Positions 15,488 to 23,877 of a stretch of DNA of 64,000 nucleotides are shown piece by piece (positions within the stretch are counted from its first letter, which is position 1; every line of letters begins with the position of its first letter). A program made the position numbers and the translations under genes. The notes under the pieces are model-generated. The model had not been told where the DNA came from and ran no database searches. It worked only from the letters and a program-made list of their open reading frames with translations. Origin of the DNA: JAFEDN01 sp963795715 (GTDB taxonomy: Bacteria; Pseudomonadota; Gammaproteobacteria; Coxiellales; Coxiellaceae); NCBI GenBank assembly GCA_963795715.1, contig CAWCIY010000003.1, positions 682,001 through 746,000 of the forward strand, read 5' to 3'.

Positions 15488-16126
15488 ATGTTGACGCAAG
15501 CATTCTTTGATAAAGATTCCCAACAACTGGCCCGTGATTTATTGGGAAAAGTTTTATGCGTCAAACATCAGGATTTATGGTTAAAAGCCATGATCATAGA
15601 AACAGAAGCCTACTACATCGATGACAAGGCCAGTCACGCCTCTTTAGGATTTACTCTGAAAAGACGCGCTTTGTTTATGCCGCCGGGTACAATCTACATG
15701 TATTATTCTCGCGGTTTAGATTCCATAAATATTAGCGCCCATGGTGAAGGGAATGCAGTTTTAATCAAAGCGGGCATACCGTATGATTATGAGGCTCACC
15801 CAGAAAGGTTGGCAGCTATGCAAGCTTTAAGCCGACAATCTAGAAGTCTCTATAAACTTTGTGCTGGGCAAACACTGTTATGCCAAGCATTGGGCCTTAG
15901 GGTAAAGGATTGGGATCAAAAAACTTTCGATCCTGATCGTTTTTATATAGAAGATGTGGGTTATCGTCCTGAAAAAATTATTCAAACTACTCGTCTGGGG
16001 ATTGCGCCGCACCGTAATCCTGAATTATTGTATCGGTTCATTGATTACCGGTATTTGGATTCATGCACCAGCAATCCTCTAAAAAAACGCATCGCCCCAG
16101 AATATCGGATTCTAGAAAACGTATGA
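15488..16126 (+). CDS. DNA-3-methyladenine glycosylase (AAG/MPG family)
   Basis: The 212-residue protein belongs to the MPG family, which removes alkylated purines in base excision repair. Visible features are the N-terminal LARDLLGKVL, the catalytic segment IIETEAYY with the water-activating Glu, SHASLG, the MPPGTIYMYYSRG block and a C-terminal RLGI region. It starts two bases after ygfA ends, suggesting one transcript. This is the mammalian-type AAG fold rather than TagI or AlkA. Confidence 0.92.
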   Translation: MLTQAFFDKDSQQLARDLLGKVLCVKHQDLWLKAMIIETEAYYIDDKASHASLGFTLKRRALFMPPGTIYMYYSRGLDSINISAHGEGNAVLIKAGIPYDYEAHPERLAAMQALSRQSRSLYKLCAGQTLLCQALGLRVKDWDQKTFDPDRFYIEDVGYRPEKIIQTTRLGIAPHRNPELLYRFIDYRYLDSCTSNPLKKRIAPEYRILENV

Positions 16127-16136
16127 GGTATTAAAA

Positions 16137-16850
16137 ATGAAAAAATTAATATTGTTAATCTTATGCAGTGAACTTAGTTTTTTAGCGCCGGCGTGGGCTG
16201 ACACCAATTGCGCCAGTGTTTTGCCGCAGGTCAGTTTGCAGTTAACTGCGGAACAATGGGTCACTACACAAACTGCCCGAGTCAGCGTTTCTTTGGATGC
16301 GCTTCTCAATAAAAATCAACTCGCTAAAGCTCAAGAAAATTTTCAGGCAGCTTTAAAAAGGATTGCGCCTGAAGGTGTTTGGCATATCACCGAGTTTTCC
16401 CGCGCCCCTAGTAAAACCAATCTAGAGCAATTACATGCTATGGCCGAGGCTAGATTGTCAGACAATGCTTTAGCCGGATTGCGAGAGCGCGCCAGCGCTC
16501 AAAATGGCGAAGGCCAGACTTATATCGTTCAAGATATTATTTATTCACCTACTACAGATGAAATTTCAAATGCTTACGCCCAGCTTCGGGCTCAAATTTA
16601 TAATCAAACAAAAGCCGAGCTGGACCGTTTAAATGCGGTTTACCCAAAAGCGGGTTATGGTTTATACAATATTAATTTTACCAGTGTGAATATACAACCC
16701 GGACCCATCATGATGAAAATAGCTGGAGAAATGAATGCAGCAGCGCGTGAGACCGGCAATGTTTCATTAAGCCAAAAATTAACTCAAGATGCGGTGGTTG
16801 TTTTAGCAGCTCCCCCTGGGGCTTTATGTAATTCTCAAAAAAGTCCTTGA
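16137..16850 (+). CDS. Exported SIMPL-domain (DUF541) protein
   Basis: The 237-residue protein has a clear signal peptide (MKKLILLILCSELSFLAPAWA) and a SIMPL/DUF541 body. Recognisable parts are the ARVSVSLDALL strand and the repeated pattern LDRLNAVYPKAGYGLYNINF near the end. SIMPL proteins are periplasmic or outer-membrane proteins of loosely defined role, in several cases linked to stress tolerance. It follows the glycosylase gene closely on the same strand. Confidence 0.7.
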   Translation: MKKLILLILCSELSFLAPAWADTNCASVLPQVSLQLTAEQWVTTQTARVSVSLDALLNKNQLAKAQENFQAALKRIAPEGVWHITEFSRAPSKTNLEQLHAMAEARLSDNALAGLRERASAQNGEGQTYIVQDIIYSPTTDEISNAYAQLRAQIYNQTKAELDRLNAVYPKAGYGLYNINFTSVNIQPGPIMMKIAGEMNAAARETGNVSLSQKLTQDAVVVLAAPPGALCNSQKSP

Positions 16851-16902
16851 GTCATTTTACTAATTGAGGGAACTTAACAAAAAAAGACAACTTGCAAAGG
16901 GG

Positions 16903-17574
16903 CTATTTGAGAACCTTTTGTATCCAACGGTTAATGTCTACTATTTCCGCCAAACTGACTTCGTGTCCCATGGGGTAAGAAAACCAATCCACGTGGTAGC
17001 CAGATTGTAACAAATGGTCCCTGGTTAACTCGCCAAGCGCTAAAGGCAGTACCTGATCAAATTCGCCGTGCGCCAAAAATATCGGCGTTTGTTGATTTTC
17101 GCTGTGAGCTTCGGTGAAATAAGGCAACAGTGGCAGATAGGTGGACAAGCCCATGATTCCAGCTAATCTTTGCGGATATCGTAAACCCGTATGTAAAGCC
17201 AGCGCCCCTCCTTGAGAAAAACCTGCTAAAATAATACGGGAGGTAGGAATTCCTAAATCCCGCTGCTGCTGAATGAGCCGTCTAATGGCTTCCTCGCTGG
17301 TTTGAATTCCAGCGCGGTCTTCTTTATGAAGATTATTGAGAGAGTAGATATCGTACCAGGCGCGCATGGCAAAACCATTGTTGAGGGTGACAGGCCGCAC
17401 TGGGGCATGTGGAAAAATAAAACGAATCCCTAATTGTTTAGGGAGCTGTAATTGTGGAATAATCCCGGCGAAGTCATGACCATCTGCACCCAACCCGTGT
17501 AGCCAAATAATACTGGCTTGAACAGGTGGTTGATGTTCTATAATTACAGTTTCAAGAAGAGGTGAATTATGCAT
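16903..17574 (-). CDS. Alpha/beta hydrolase of the carboxylesterase/phospholipase family
   Basis: The 223-residue protein has the small-carboxylesterase pattern: an oxyanion-hole region IWLHGLGADGHDF, the nucleophile elbow GFSQGGAL, a FLAHGEFDQVLP segment with the catalytic Asp, and PMGHEV with the catalytic His. Such enzymes cleave short-chain acyl or thioester bonds, and some act on lysophospholipids; the substrate cannot be read from sequence. Its start overlaps the divergent lptM start by six bases. No signal peptide is seen, so it is probably cytoplasmic. Confidence 0.9.
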   Translation of the reverse strand: MHNSPLLETVIIEHQPPVQASIIWLHGLGADGHDFAGIIPQLQLPKQLGIRFIFPHAPVRPVTLNNGFAMRAWYDIYSLNNLHKEDRAGIQTSEEAIRRLIQQQRDLGIPTSRIILAGFSQGGALALHTGLRYPQRLAGIMGLSTYLPLLPYFTEAHSENQQTPIFLAHGEFDQVLPLALGELTRDHLLQSGYHVDWFSYPMGHEVSLAEIVDINRWIQKVLK

Positions 17575-17733
17575 AAGGCTATCATAAACCTGAAATTAAG
17601 ACTTGTCATCTTACCTGCAGTGTGTGCGGTTTCCTTGATTTTAACCTTATCGGGTTGTGGCCAAAGAGGCAATTTATATTTACCCAATAAACCGACTACC
17701 CCCGCCCCAGTGGTCAATAACACCCCTACATAA
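17569..17733 (+). CDS. lptM: LPS assembly-associated lipoprotein LptM (YifL-like)
   Basis: A 54-residue frame starting at ATG 17569 behind an AGAGGTG ribosome site encodes a basic start, a hydrophobic segment and a lipobox LSGC, then GQRGNLYLPNK. That motif after the lipid-bearing Cys and the Pro/Thr-rich tail match YifL/LptM, which helps the outer-membrane LptD mature. The next gene is dapF, as in E. coli. Its start lies inside the divergent hydrolase start. Confidence 0.88.
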   Translation: MHKAIINLKLRLVILPAVCAVSLILTLSGCGQRGNLYLPNKPTTPAPVVNNTPT

Positions 17734-17736
17734 TCT

Positions 17737-18618
17737 ATGAACAGTTTAACGTTTACTAAAATGCACGGCTTGGGTAATGATTTTATGGTGATAGATGCGA
17801 CTACCCGGCCGTTTAATTTAACAGTGGAGCAAATTCAAGCTGTGGCTGACCGGCGCCGTGGAGTGGGCTTTGATCAATTACTGGTGCTGTCGCCTTCAAC
17901 TCATCCTGAGGCGGATTTTGACTATCTTATCTTTAACCAAGACGGTTCTGCTGCTGAGCAGTGCGGCAATGGCGCACGCTGTATGGCTAAGTATATTCAG
18001 TATTACGGTTTAAGTCAGAAAAATGAGCTAAACTTACATACTGCCGGTAAAATTACCAAAGTACGGGTAGAATCGGATGGCAATGTTACGGTAGAAATTT
18101 GTGAACCGTATTTTGAGCCTGCCAGGATACCCTTTAAAACCCAACAGGACCATGCGCCTTACCATTTAGAAATCGCAGGAAAAGCGATAGAATTTTATGT
18201 GGCGGGTTTAGGAAATCCGCATGCAGTGATCATAACTCAAGAGTTAGATCCGAATTTGATTGAAATATTGGGAAAAAATATCTCAGTTCATCCAAGTTTT
18301 CCTCAAAGGGTGAATGTAGGTTTCATGAAAATTTTGGACTCAGCACACATTCAGCTACAAGTGTATGAGCGCGGCGCCGGGCTAACGCTGGCTTGTGGCA
18401 GTGGGGCTTGCGCCGCAGCAGCAGTGGGACGGTTTTTGGGCTTATTAGATGAAAGTGTGTGGGTGGATCAGCCGGGTGGCCAGTTGTTGATAAGCTGGTC
18501 AGGCGTGGGGTTTCCGCTAAAAATGTGCGGCCCAGCCATTTTCGTTTATCAAGGGAGTTTGTTCTTAACAGAAAGTTGGGATACAATACGCGGTCTTTTA
18601 TCAGAAGGTGGAGAATAA
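17737..18618 (+). CDS. dapF: Diaminopimelate epimerase
   Basis: DapF interconverts LL- and meso-diaminopimelate, the last step before peptidoglycan precursor and lysine synthesis. The 293-residue protein has both catalytic cysteines in their usual settings, EQCGNGARCMA in the first half and LACGSGACAAA in the second, plus the FTKMHGLGNDFMVID opening. It is slightly longer at the C-terminus than E. coli DapF (274 residues). The start is three bases after lptM, so the two form an operon, and the end is followed at once by dksA. Confidence 0.97.
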   Translation: MNSLTFTKMHGLGNDFMVIDATTRPFNLTVEQIQAVADRRRGVGFDQLLVLSPSTHPEADFDYLIFNQDGSAAEQCGNGARCMAKYIQYYGLSQKNELNLHTAGKITKVRVESDGNVTVEICEPYFEPARIPFKTQQDHAPYHLEIAGKAIEFYVAGLGNPHAVIITQELDPNLIEILGKNISVHPSFPQRVNVGFMKILDSAHIQLQVYERGAGLTLACGSGACAAAAVGRFLGLLDESVWVDQPGGQLLISWSGVGFPLKMCGPAIFVYQGSLFLTESWDTIRGLLSEGGE

Positions 18619-18619
18619 C

Positions 18620-19093
18620 ATGAAGCATAATCCAACCAAAGCAACTAGGCCAAAGTCTAGTAAAGTACAAACCGAGCTTGGGTTTTTAGGGATTGCGCCT
18701 TATCAGGCGGAAAATGATGAAGAATACATGAACCCGAAGCAATTAGCTCATTTCCGTAATATATTGACTAAATGGAAGCAGCAATTGATGGAGGAGGCGG
18801 ATAGCACCGTCTACCACATGAAGGAAGACGCTGCTCTGTATCCTGACCCGATTGATCGAGCCAGTCAGGAAGAAGGATTTAACTTAGAATTGCGCACCCG
18901 CGATCGTGAACGTAAGTTATTGAAGAAAATCGAACAAGCTTTGGATAAAATTGACAAAGGCGAATACGGATTTTGTGATGATTGCGGCGCTGAAATTGGC
19001 ATCAGACGTTTAGAAGCGCGTCCAACAGCAGTCAAATGCATCGATTGTAAAACTTTTGAGGAAATTCGCGAACGTCAACTTACAGAAGAATAA
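18620..19093 (+). CDS. dksA: RNA polymerase-binding transcription factor DksA
   Basis: DksA binds the RNA polymerase secondary channel and, with ppGpp, tunes rRNA and amino-acid promoters. The 157-residue protein has the coiled-coil tip motif DPIDRAS and a C4 zinc site (CDDC, then CIDC 18 residues on). The open frame begins at 18608 with a non-ATG codon inside dapF; ATG at 18620, one base after the dapF stop, gives the family-like N-terminus MKHNPTKATRPKSSK and follows a GGTGGAG ribosome site. Confidence 0.96.
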   Translation: MKHNPTKATRPKSSKVQTELGFLGIAPYQAENDEEYMNPKQLAHFRNILTKWKQQLMEEADSTVYHMKEDAALYPDPIDRASQEEGFNLELRTRDRERKLLKKIEQALDKIDKGEYGFCDDCGAEIGIRRLEARPTAVKCIDCKTFEEIRERQLTEE

Positions 19094-19116
19094 ACAGATT
19101 TTTCTGAGAAATTGCT

Positions 19117-19473
19117 GTGGATAAACTTTTTTTACGCCAATTAACAGTTCCTGCAAACATTGGGGTGTATGAGCACGAAAGAAAAACACCGCAGCTTCTG
19201 GTTTTGGACTTAGAAATTGAAATAGATGTAGACAAAGTTTCCGCCAGTGATCTAATTCACAATACCGTTGATTATGCCGCGATTTACCATTTTTTATGTG
19301 AATACATCGCTGCCAGCAAATGTCAATTAATAGAAACATTGGCTTCGAAAATGGCTATGCAGTTAATGAAGAAATTTGAATTAAATTGGTTGCGCTTGAC
19401 TATTACTAAAAAACCGGTAGATCTTCCTCATATCGCAGGAGCTGGTGTGAGTGTTGAGCGCCATAAAAGCTAA
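19117..19473 (+). CDS. folB: Dihydroneopterin aldolase
   Basis: FolB cleaves 7,8-dihydroneopterin to 6-hydroxymethyl-dihydropterin in folate synthesis. The 118-residue protein begins at GTG 19117 and has the usual LRQLTVPANIGVYEHER opening, a NTVDYAAIYHFL segment, LIETLASKMA and a C-terminal KPVDLPHIAGAGVSVER. The family length is about 120. It follows dksA by 23 bases. Another pterin-type gene lies at 20838-21359. Confidence 0.95.
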   Translation: MDKLFLRQLTVPANIGVYEHERKTPQLLVLDLEIEIDVDKVSASDLIHNTVDYAAIYHFLCEYIAASKCQLIETLASKMAMQLMKKFELNWLRLTITKKPVDLPHIAGAGVSVERHKS

Positions 19474-19530
19474 AGAAACCAAACGAATATGCAAAATAAT
19501 AGCTCAGAGAATGTAACGTTGCGAACGCAG

Positions 19531-19646
19531 AACGGCCAATTTTGTCTCAGGTTGAACGAAAAAGCGGCCGAAAAAGCGCAGCATACTCAGGTATGTGAGC
19601 ATTTTGAGGTCGATTTTTCGTTCAACCTGAGACAAAATTGGCCGTT
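19531..19646. repeat. Hairpin element with perfect 33-bp arms
   Basis: The arms at 19531-19563 and 19614-19646 are exact reverse complements over 33 bases (AACGGCCAATTTTGTCTCAG and onward). The 50-base centre contains a smaller palindrome, CATACTCAGGTATG. It fills the gap between folB and the MidA-like gene. A long perfect stem could stop transcription or be processed by RNase III; it may also be a foldback element. No second copy was noticed in this window. Confidence 0.75.
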
Positions 19647-19671
19647 CCTATCCACAGGATGAGCTATTAGA

Positions 19672-20841
19672 ATGCAAACCAGCAAAGACATTTGGCGCTT
19701 GCCTGAACCTGACCTTGAAAGCCAACAACTCAGCCGTCAATTAACTTCACAAATATTCGCTGAAATTGCCGCCAAAGGCCCTATGACATTTGCGCGTTAT
19801 ATGGAATTGGCTTTATACACACCAGGATTAGGTTATTACCGAAGCGGCAGCCAAAAATTCGGTTCGGAAGGAGATTTCATCACCGCACCTGAATTATCAC
19901 CTTTGTTTTCCCAGTGCATGGCCAGGCAATGTCGTCAGGTTTTACAACAAATACCTGGTAGCGATATTTTAGAATTTGGGGCAGGTTCGGGCGTCATGCC
20001 CAGAATCATTCTGCAATCGCTGGCGCAATTGCAATCTTTGCCTGAACACTATTACATTCTGGAATTAAGCGCTGAATTGCAGCAACGGCAAAGACAGGAA
20101 TTCTTAAAAAATGCTCCTGAATTATTACCCAGAGTTGTTTGGTTGAATCATTGGCCTGAAGCCGGTTTTCGCGGGATTGTTTTAGCCAACGAAGTCTTAG
20201 ATGCGATGCCGGTGCATCGTTTTGGTTTTTATCATGGACTCAAAGAATATTATGTTGTGGAAAACCATGGAAAATTGGTTTGGCAATTAGATCCGGTGAG
20301 TAATTCAGATCTGGAAACCCAGGTTCAATCATTAGAAGTGGAATTTGCCGAAGGATATACCTCGGAAATTAATTTACTGTTGCCCAAATGGCTTGCTGAA
20401 CTCGATAGAATTTTAACAGAAGGAGTTATCTTATTAACCGATTACGGCATGGCTCGCAGTGAATATTACCATCCGGATCGCAGCTGTGGAACTTTGTTAT
20501 GTCATTACCGTCATCGGGCCCACGACGATCCTTTTTGGTGGCCTGGGTTGCAGGATATTACTGCACAAGTTGATTTTACTGCCGTCGCCGCTGCTGCGGT
20601 TGCGGGGAATTTAACAGTGGAAGGCTACACTCATCAAGCCGCTTTCTTACTGAATTGTGGCATCACTGATTTTATGACTGGCCAGGAACCCACAAAAGAA
20701 CGCATTCACTTAAGTCAACAAATTCAACGTTTGACACTGCCTGGAGAAATGGGCGAAGCTTTTAAAGCAATGGCGTTAACTAAAAATTACCCTACAGAAT
20801 TGTTAGGATTTATTACTATGAATCAGATAGCTCGATTATGA
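19672..20841 (+). CDS. MidA/NDUFAF7-family SAM-dependent methyltransferase
   Basis: The 389-residue protein matches the COG1565 family, whose eukaryotic member methylates an arginine of a complex I subunit. Visible features are MTFARYMELALYTPGLGYY near the N-terminus, a FITAPELSPLFSQ block, the SAM-binding motif EFGAGSGVMPR and the IVLANEVLDAMPVHRF segment. The bacterial target is not established. It ends four bases into the next gene, so the two are coupled. Confidence 0.9.
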   Translation: MQTSKDIWRLPEPDLESQQLSRQLTSQIFAEIAAKGPMTFARYMELALYTPGLGYYRSGSQKFGSEGDFITAPELSPLFSQCMARQCRQVLQQIPGSDILEFGAGSGVMPRIILQSLAQLQSLPEHYYILELSAELQQRQRQEFLKNAPELLPRVVWLNHWPEAGFRGIVLANEVLDAMPVHRFGFYHGLKEYYVVENHGKLVWQLDPVSNSDLETQVQSLEVEFAEGYTSEINLLLPKWLAELDRILTEGVILLTDYGMARSEYYHPDRSCGTLLCHYRHRAHDDPFWWPGLQDITAQVDFTAVAAAAVAGNLTVEGYTHQAAFLLNCGITDFMTGQEPTKERIHLSQQIQRLTLPGEMGEAFKAMALTKNYPTELLGFITMNQIARL

Positions 20842-21359
20842 TTAATAACTCGCATAATTTAAAATTTTATGGCGGCAACTTAAGCTTTTCAGCAGGACAC
20901 TTTACTATTTTCTCAGCTACGGAACGAGAATATCTACATGGCCACGGTTACCGTTTAGAGGCAAGCATTACCGCGCCGTTCGGTGAGCCCGGCATTACTT
21001 TTGATTATGCTATTTTCCGCAATAAATTAGCGCAATTATGCCGAAAATTACATTCTCGTTTACTGTTGCCGGCTTTGTCTCCATATTTAAACATCACCGA
21101 AGAACCTGAACATTATCGCGTGGTTTTTAATAAAAAGTTTATGTTGTTATTAAAAGAAGATGTAATTTTGTTGCAACTTTGCAATATTACCATTGAAGAA
21201 TTATCACGTTGGTTCATTGATCAACTTTTATTGGAGCCGGATTTTATCGAACAATATAAAATTCAGGCAATCACCGTGAAAGTTTACAATGGCCCAGAGC
21301 ATAGCGCTAAAACCAAATGGGTGGGTCCGTCATTTGACAAAAAAACGGGAAAATCATAA
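20838..21359 (+). CDS. 6-pyruvoyl-tetrahydropterin synthase-like protein lacking the usual cysteine
   Basis: The 173-residue protein keeps the fold markers of the PTPS/QueD family: SAGHF for the first zinc histidine, LHGHGYRLE for the other two, ITFDYAIFRNKL, NITIEELSRW and a closing VKVYNGPEHSA. QueD enzymes have a catalytic Cys shortly before the HGH motif; here that place reads ATEREYLHGHG, with Glu residues instead. This resembles the PTPS-III variants that use Glu and can bypass FolB. The product is therefore uncertain: QueD for the queE/queC pathway, or a folate-side enzyme. Confidence 0.8.
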   Translation: MINNSHNLKFYGGNLSFSAGHFTIFSATEREYLHGHGYRLEASITAPFGEPGITFDYAIFRNKLAQLCRKLHSRLLLPALSPYLNITEEPEHYRVVFNKKFMLLLKEDVILLQLCNITIEELSRWFIDQLLLEPDFIEQYKIQAITVKVYNGPEHSAKTKWVGPSFDKKTGKS

Positions 21360-21392
21360 AATAATCTAAATTAATTGAGTAAGGTATGTGTC

Positions 21393-22052
21393 ATGAAAGG
21401 AATATCTGACATTGTTGTATGGAAAAAGGAGATTTGTAAACTCATTGAAGAATGCGGTTTTAGGACAAATGATCCCTCCCACCCGCTCCAAATTTATCCA
21501 GATCTTTATGGTAACGATTGTTTATGTATACTAGCCGAAGATAACGATCCAGGTACTGAAAAGAGTCTAGAACATAAGCGCTTATTGACATACCGATTGC
21601 AAGAATTGCTTGGATGCAAAGTACTGGTAGGGAAACTGGAAAATATTATGGTCCCAACCCATCGACAAGTAGCCCAGAAGGAAGCTATTTCTCTATTTGC
21701 CGAAGAATCTGACATAGTTGAACATTATAATAAACTATGTGGTAAAGATTACAGATTCAAAGCAATTGATTTGGAGCTGGAAAGACAGACACTCGGATTT
21801 TCTGATTCAAAAGCTGAAACTCAATCACAGCAAAAAGCCCCAATGGGCCGATTTACGCTTTATGAAAGTAAACTGCCTTCTACAAATACACCTACCTTAA
21901 GTAGAGAAGCCGCATGTCAATACTTGATAGAGCTTTTTCGTAAGGATAGTCGCGCTTTTGCTATCATACAAGACAATCCTGATATTCTATTAGACCTCCA
22001 CAAAAGTCTCAAAGCAAAAGAACCCACATCAGAAGTCGTTTTCCCTGAATGA
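21393..22052 (+). CDS. Hypothetical protein, nucleotidyltransferase-like segment possible
   Basis: A 219-residue protein with no signal peptide or membrane segment. The frame opens at TTG 21375, but ATG at 21393 has an AAGG ribosome site and is preferred. A segment near residue 35 (IYPDLYGNDCLCILAE, then LLTYRLQELLGCKVLVGKLE) faintly recalls the small nucleotidyltransferase pattern in which an acidic strand is followed by an ELLGRKVDLV-type strand, but the catalytic GSxxxGxxxxxSDxD motif is absent. The C-terminal part looks helical. The function is unknown. Confidence 0.6.
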   Translation: MKGISDIVVWKKEICKLIEECGFRTNDPSHPLQIYPDLYGNDCLCILAEDNDPGTEKSLEHKRLLTYRLQELLGCKVLVGKLENIMVPTHRQVAQKEAISLFAEESDIVEHYNKLCGKDYRFKAIDLELERQTLGFSDSKAETQSQQKAPMGRFTLYESKLPSTNTPTLSREAACQYLIELFRKDSRAFAIIQDNPDILLDLHKSLKAKEPTSEVVFPE

Positions 22053-22062
22053 CGCTATTTTT

Positions 22063-23166
22063 TTACCTGCGTGCGCGTTCCAGTTCTGTGTGTACAACCT
22101 GTAATTGCCATTGCTCTAAAGCTTGTACAAAGGCGTTGCCTGTTAAGCCTTGCGTTTGTAAAGCTTGAATATCTAAAGCTTGAATTTTTGAGGCGCAAGT
22201 TTCTAGAAAAACTCCAGCCTCATTGTGAGTAAAACGACTGCAGGCATTACAAGCCAACAAAAATTGACGAAAACGTTCCGGGCGTCGTCTGGCATCTGCT
22301 GATTTAAGCAAATAAAAAACTTCTTCAGCCGAAATCTGTGCCGGAATGCGTTGATAGGTTAAATGCCAGCGCACCACCAGCAAGGCCAAGTCAGCGTACT
22401 CATTGGGCGTTCGATAACATTGACAAAAATTTTTCACAGCGGGCTCAGGCAGTTCATGTAACAAAGCTGCAAAACGGACTACCGGAGAATCCGAAACTTG
22501 CACTGCATTTTCAAACGCCGTGAATGTTTGTTCAGTTAGATTCAGTTCAGGAAATAATACTGGTAAAGCCCCGCACTCTTTCAACACCAGTAAAAAACGA
22601 GAGGGTTTGATACTTTCTAAAGCTCGCGAAAACTCTTGCCAAACACGTTCTGCCACGAGCGCATTGACTTCTCCATTCGCTACCATTTTATGCATGAGCG
22701 CTAAAGTATCAGGATGTATCTGAAAATCGGTGAAGCGTGCGGCAAAGCGGGCTATTCGCAAAATTCGAACCGGGTCTTCTTGAAAAGCAGGAGAAACATG
22801 CCGCAAAATAAAATTTTTTAGATCTTCTTGACCGCCGTAAGGATCGATGATTTCGCCGGCGGTGTTTTGCGCCATGGCGTTAATGGTTAAATCACGCCGC
22901 TTTAAATCCTCAATTAAGCTGACATCCGGCGCACTATAAAATACGAAGCCTTTATACCCTTTTCCGGTTTTGCGCTCTGTTCTGGCCAGCGCATATTCCT
23001 CATGAGTTTTTGGATGTAAAAAAACTGGAAAATCTTTTCCTACTGGTTGAAAACCTAAACGTATCATTTCCTCAGGACTTGCCCCGACTACCACCCAGTC
23101 ACGTTCTGTTACTGGCAGATCTAAGAGTGCGTCTCTAACCGCACCACCCACTAAATAAATTTCCAT
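22063..23166 (-). CDS. cca: CCA tRNA nucleotidyltransferase
   Basis: The enzyme adds or repairs the 3' CCA of tRNAs. The N-terminal class II nucleotidyltransferase core is intact: YLVGGAVRDALL, ERDWVVVG (metal-binding acid pair), TERKTGKGYKG, RRDLTINAMA and EDPVRILRIARFAAR. The protein is 367 residues, about 45 shorter than E. coli Cca. The shortening includes the C-terminal HD domain, where the expected HDLGKG-type motif reads LLHELPEPAVKN, so the phosphohydrolase activity is probably lost. Confidence 0.95.
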   Translation of the reverse strand: MEIYLVGGAVRDALLDLPVTERDWVVVGASPEEMIRLGFQPVGKDFPVFLHPKTHEEYALARTERKTGKGYKGFVFYSAPDVSLIEDLKRRDLTINAMAQNTAGEIIDPYGGQEDLKNFILRHVSPAFQEDPVRILRIARFAARFTDFQIHPDTLALMHKMVANGEVNALVAERVWQEFSRALESIKPSRFLLVLKECGALPVLFPELNLTEQTFTAFENAVQVSDSPVVRFAALLHELPEPAVKNFCQCYRTPNEYADLALLVVRWHLTYQRIPAQISAEEVFYLLKSADARRRPERFRQFLLACNACSRFTHNEAGVFLETCASKIQALDIQALQTQGLTGNAFVQALEQWQLQVVHTELERARR

Positions 23167-23238
23167 CTCGGTATTGTAACAAAGTTCATTACTTTAATGG
23201 TATGCTACGGCTTATGAAAATTTTATAAGGAGGTATTT

Positions 23239-23721
23239 ATGGAAAATTTAGAAAAGAGAATAAAGGCTGTATTATGCGTAATGGCTCTGACGTTTTCAGG
23301 TTCTGTTTTAGCGGATGATTACTGTCCACAGACAATTGATTGCCAAGTATCAGGCGCTACTGCAAACTGCAATTTAACCGACGGCTGGGTTGTGGGCGGT
23401 GTAAGCTATAGTGGTAAAACGGCATCTCAAATTACTTTGTCTTTCTTTAGTGCGCAAAGCATGACAGAACCGCCGAACGGATCCAATTGTAACTATTATT
23501 ATTCTGATCCAGCTAATTCCAGTAATATGTATAATATTTTTATTTTTAATAAGAAGTGGTTTACGCCACCGTTACCCGCTGGAGTTTGGCAAAAAGGTGT
23601 GGACCCTACTGGCCAGACCTATTATTGGTGCTATAGTCCTTTCGTAAATCCTACGACAGTTATAAAAAATGATTCCACAGGCTGTCCATTTAGTGTGATT
23701 GCCCCCAGCAATTCCCGCTGA
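23239..23721 (+). CDS. Small exported Cys-containing protein, unknown function
   Basis: The 160-residue protein has a signal peptide (KAVLCVMALTFSGSVLA, cut before DDYCPQ) and a mature part with about seven cysteines (CPQTIDC, NCNL, SNCNYY, YWCYS, TGCPF), suggesting disulfide bonding in the periplasm or outside. A strong AAGGAGG ribosome site precedes the ATG. I do not recognise the family. It stands alone between cca on the other strand and psd. Confidence 0.75.
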   Translation: MENLEKRIKAVLCVMALTFSGSVLADDYCPQTIDCQVSGATANCNLTDGWVVGGVSYSGKTASQITLSFFSAQSMTEPPNGSNCNYYYSDPANSSNMYNIFIFNKKWFTPPLPAGVWQKGVDPTGQTYYWCYSPFVNPTTVIKNDSTGCPFSVIAPSNSR

Positions 23722-23757
23722 AGTGGGACTTGCTTCCTGCCGCACTTCCCCGCATCT

Positions 23758-23820
23758 GGCAACCGCATTGAACTAAAACACACGCAAAAGTGGACGTTAA
23801 TTGGGTTCAATGCGATTGCC
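23758..23820. repeat. Inverted repeat upstream of psd
   Basis: GGCAACCGCATTGAAC (23758-23773) and GTTCAATGCGATTGCC (23805-23820) are reverse complements with one mismatch, separated by about 31 bases. The flanks CTTCCCCGCATCTGG and CTTCCCCGCAGATC suggest a duplicated outer segment. Just before it, ATTCCCGCTGAAGTGGGA (from about 23710) resembles the start of repeat family C. Confidence 0.55.
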
Positions 23821-23877
23821 ATGCTTCCCCGCAGATCATTTTACATCGGTTAAATTTTAGAATATGCTGCATGGCCT

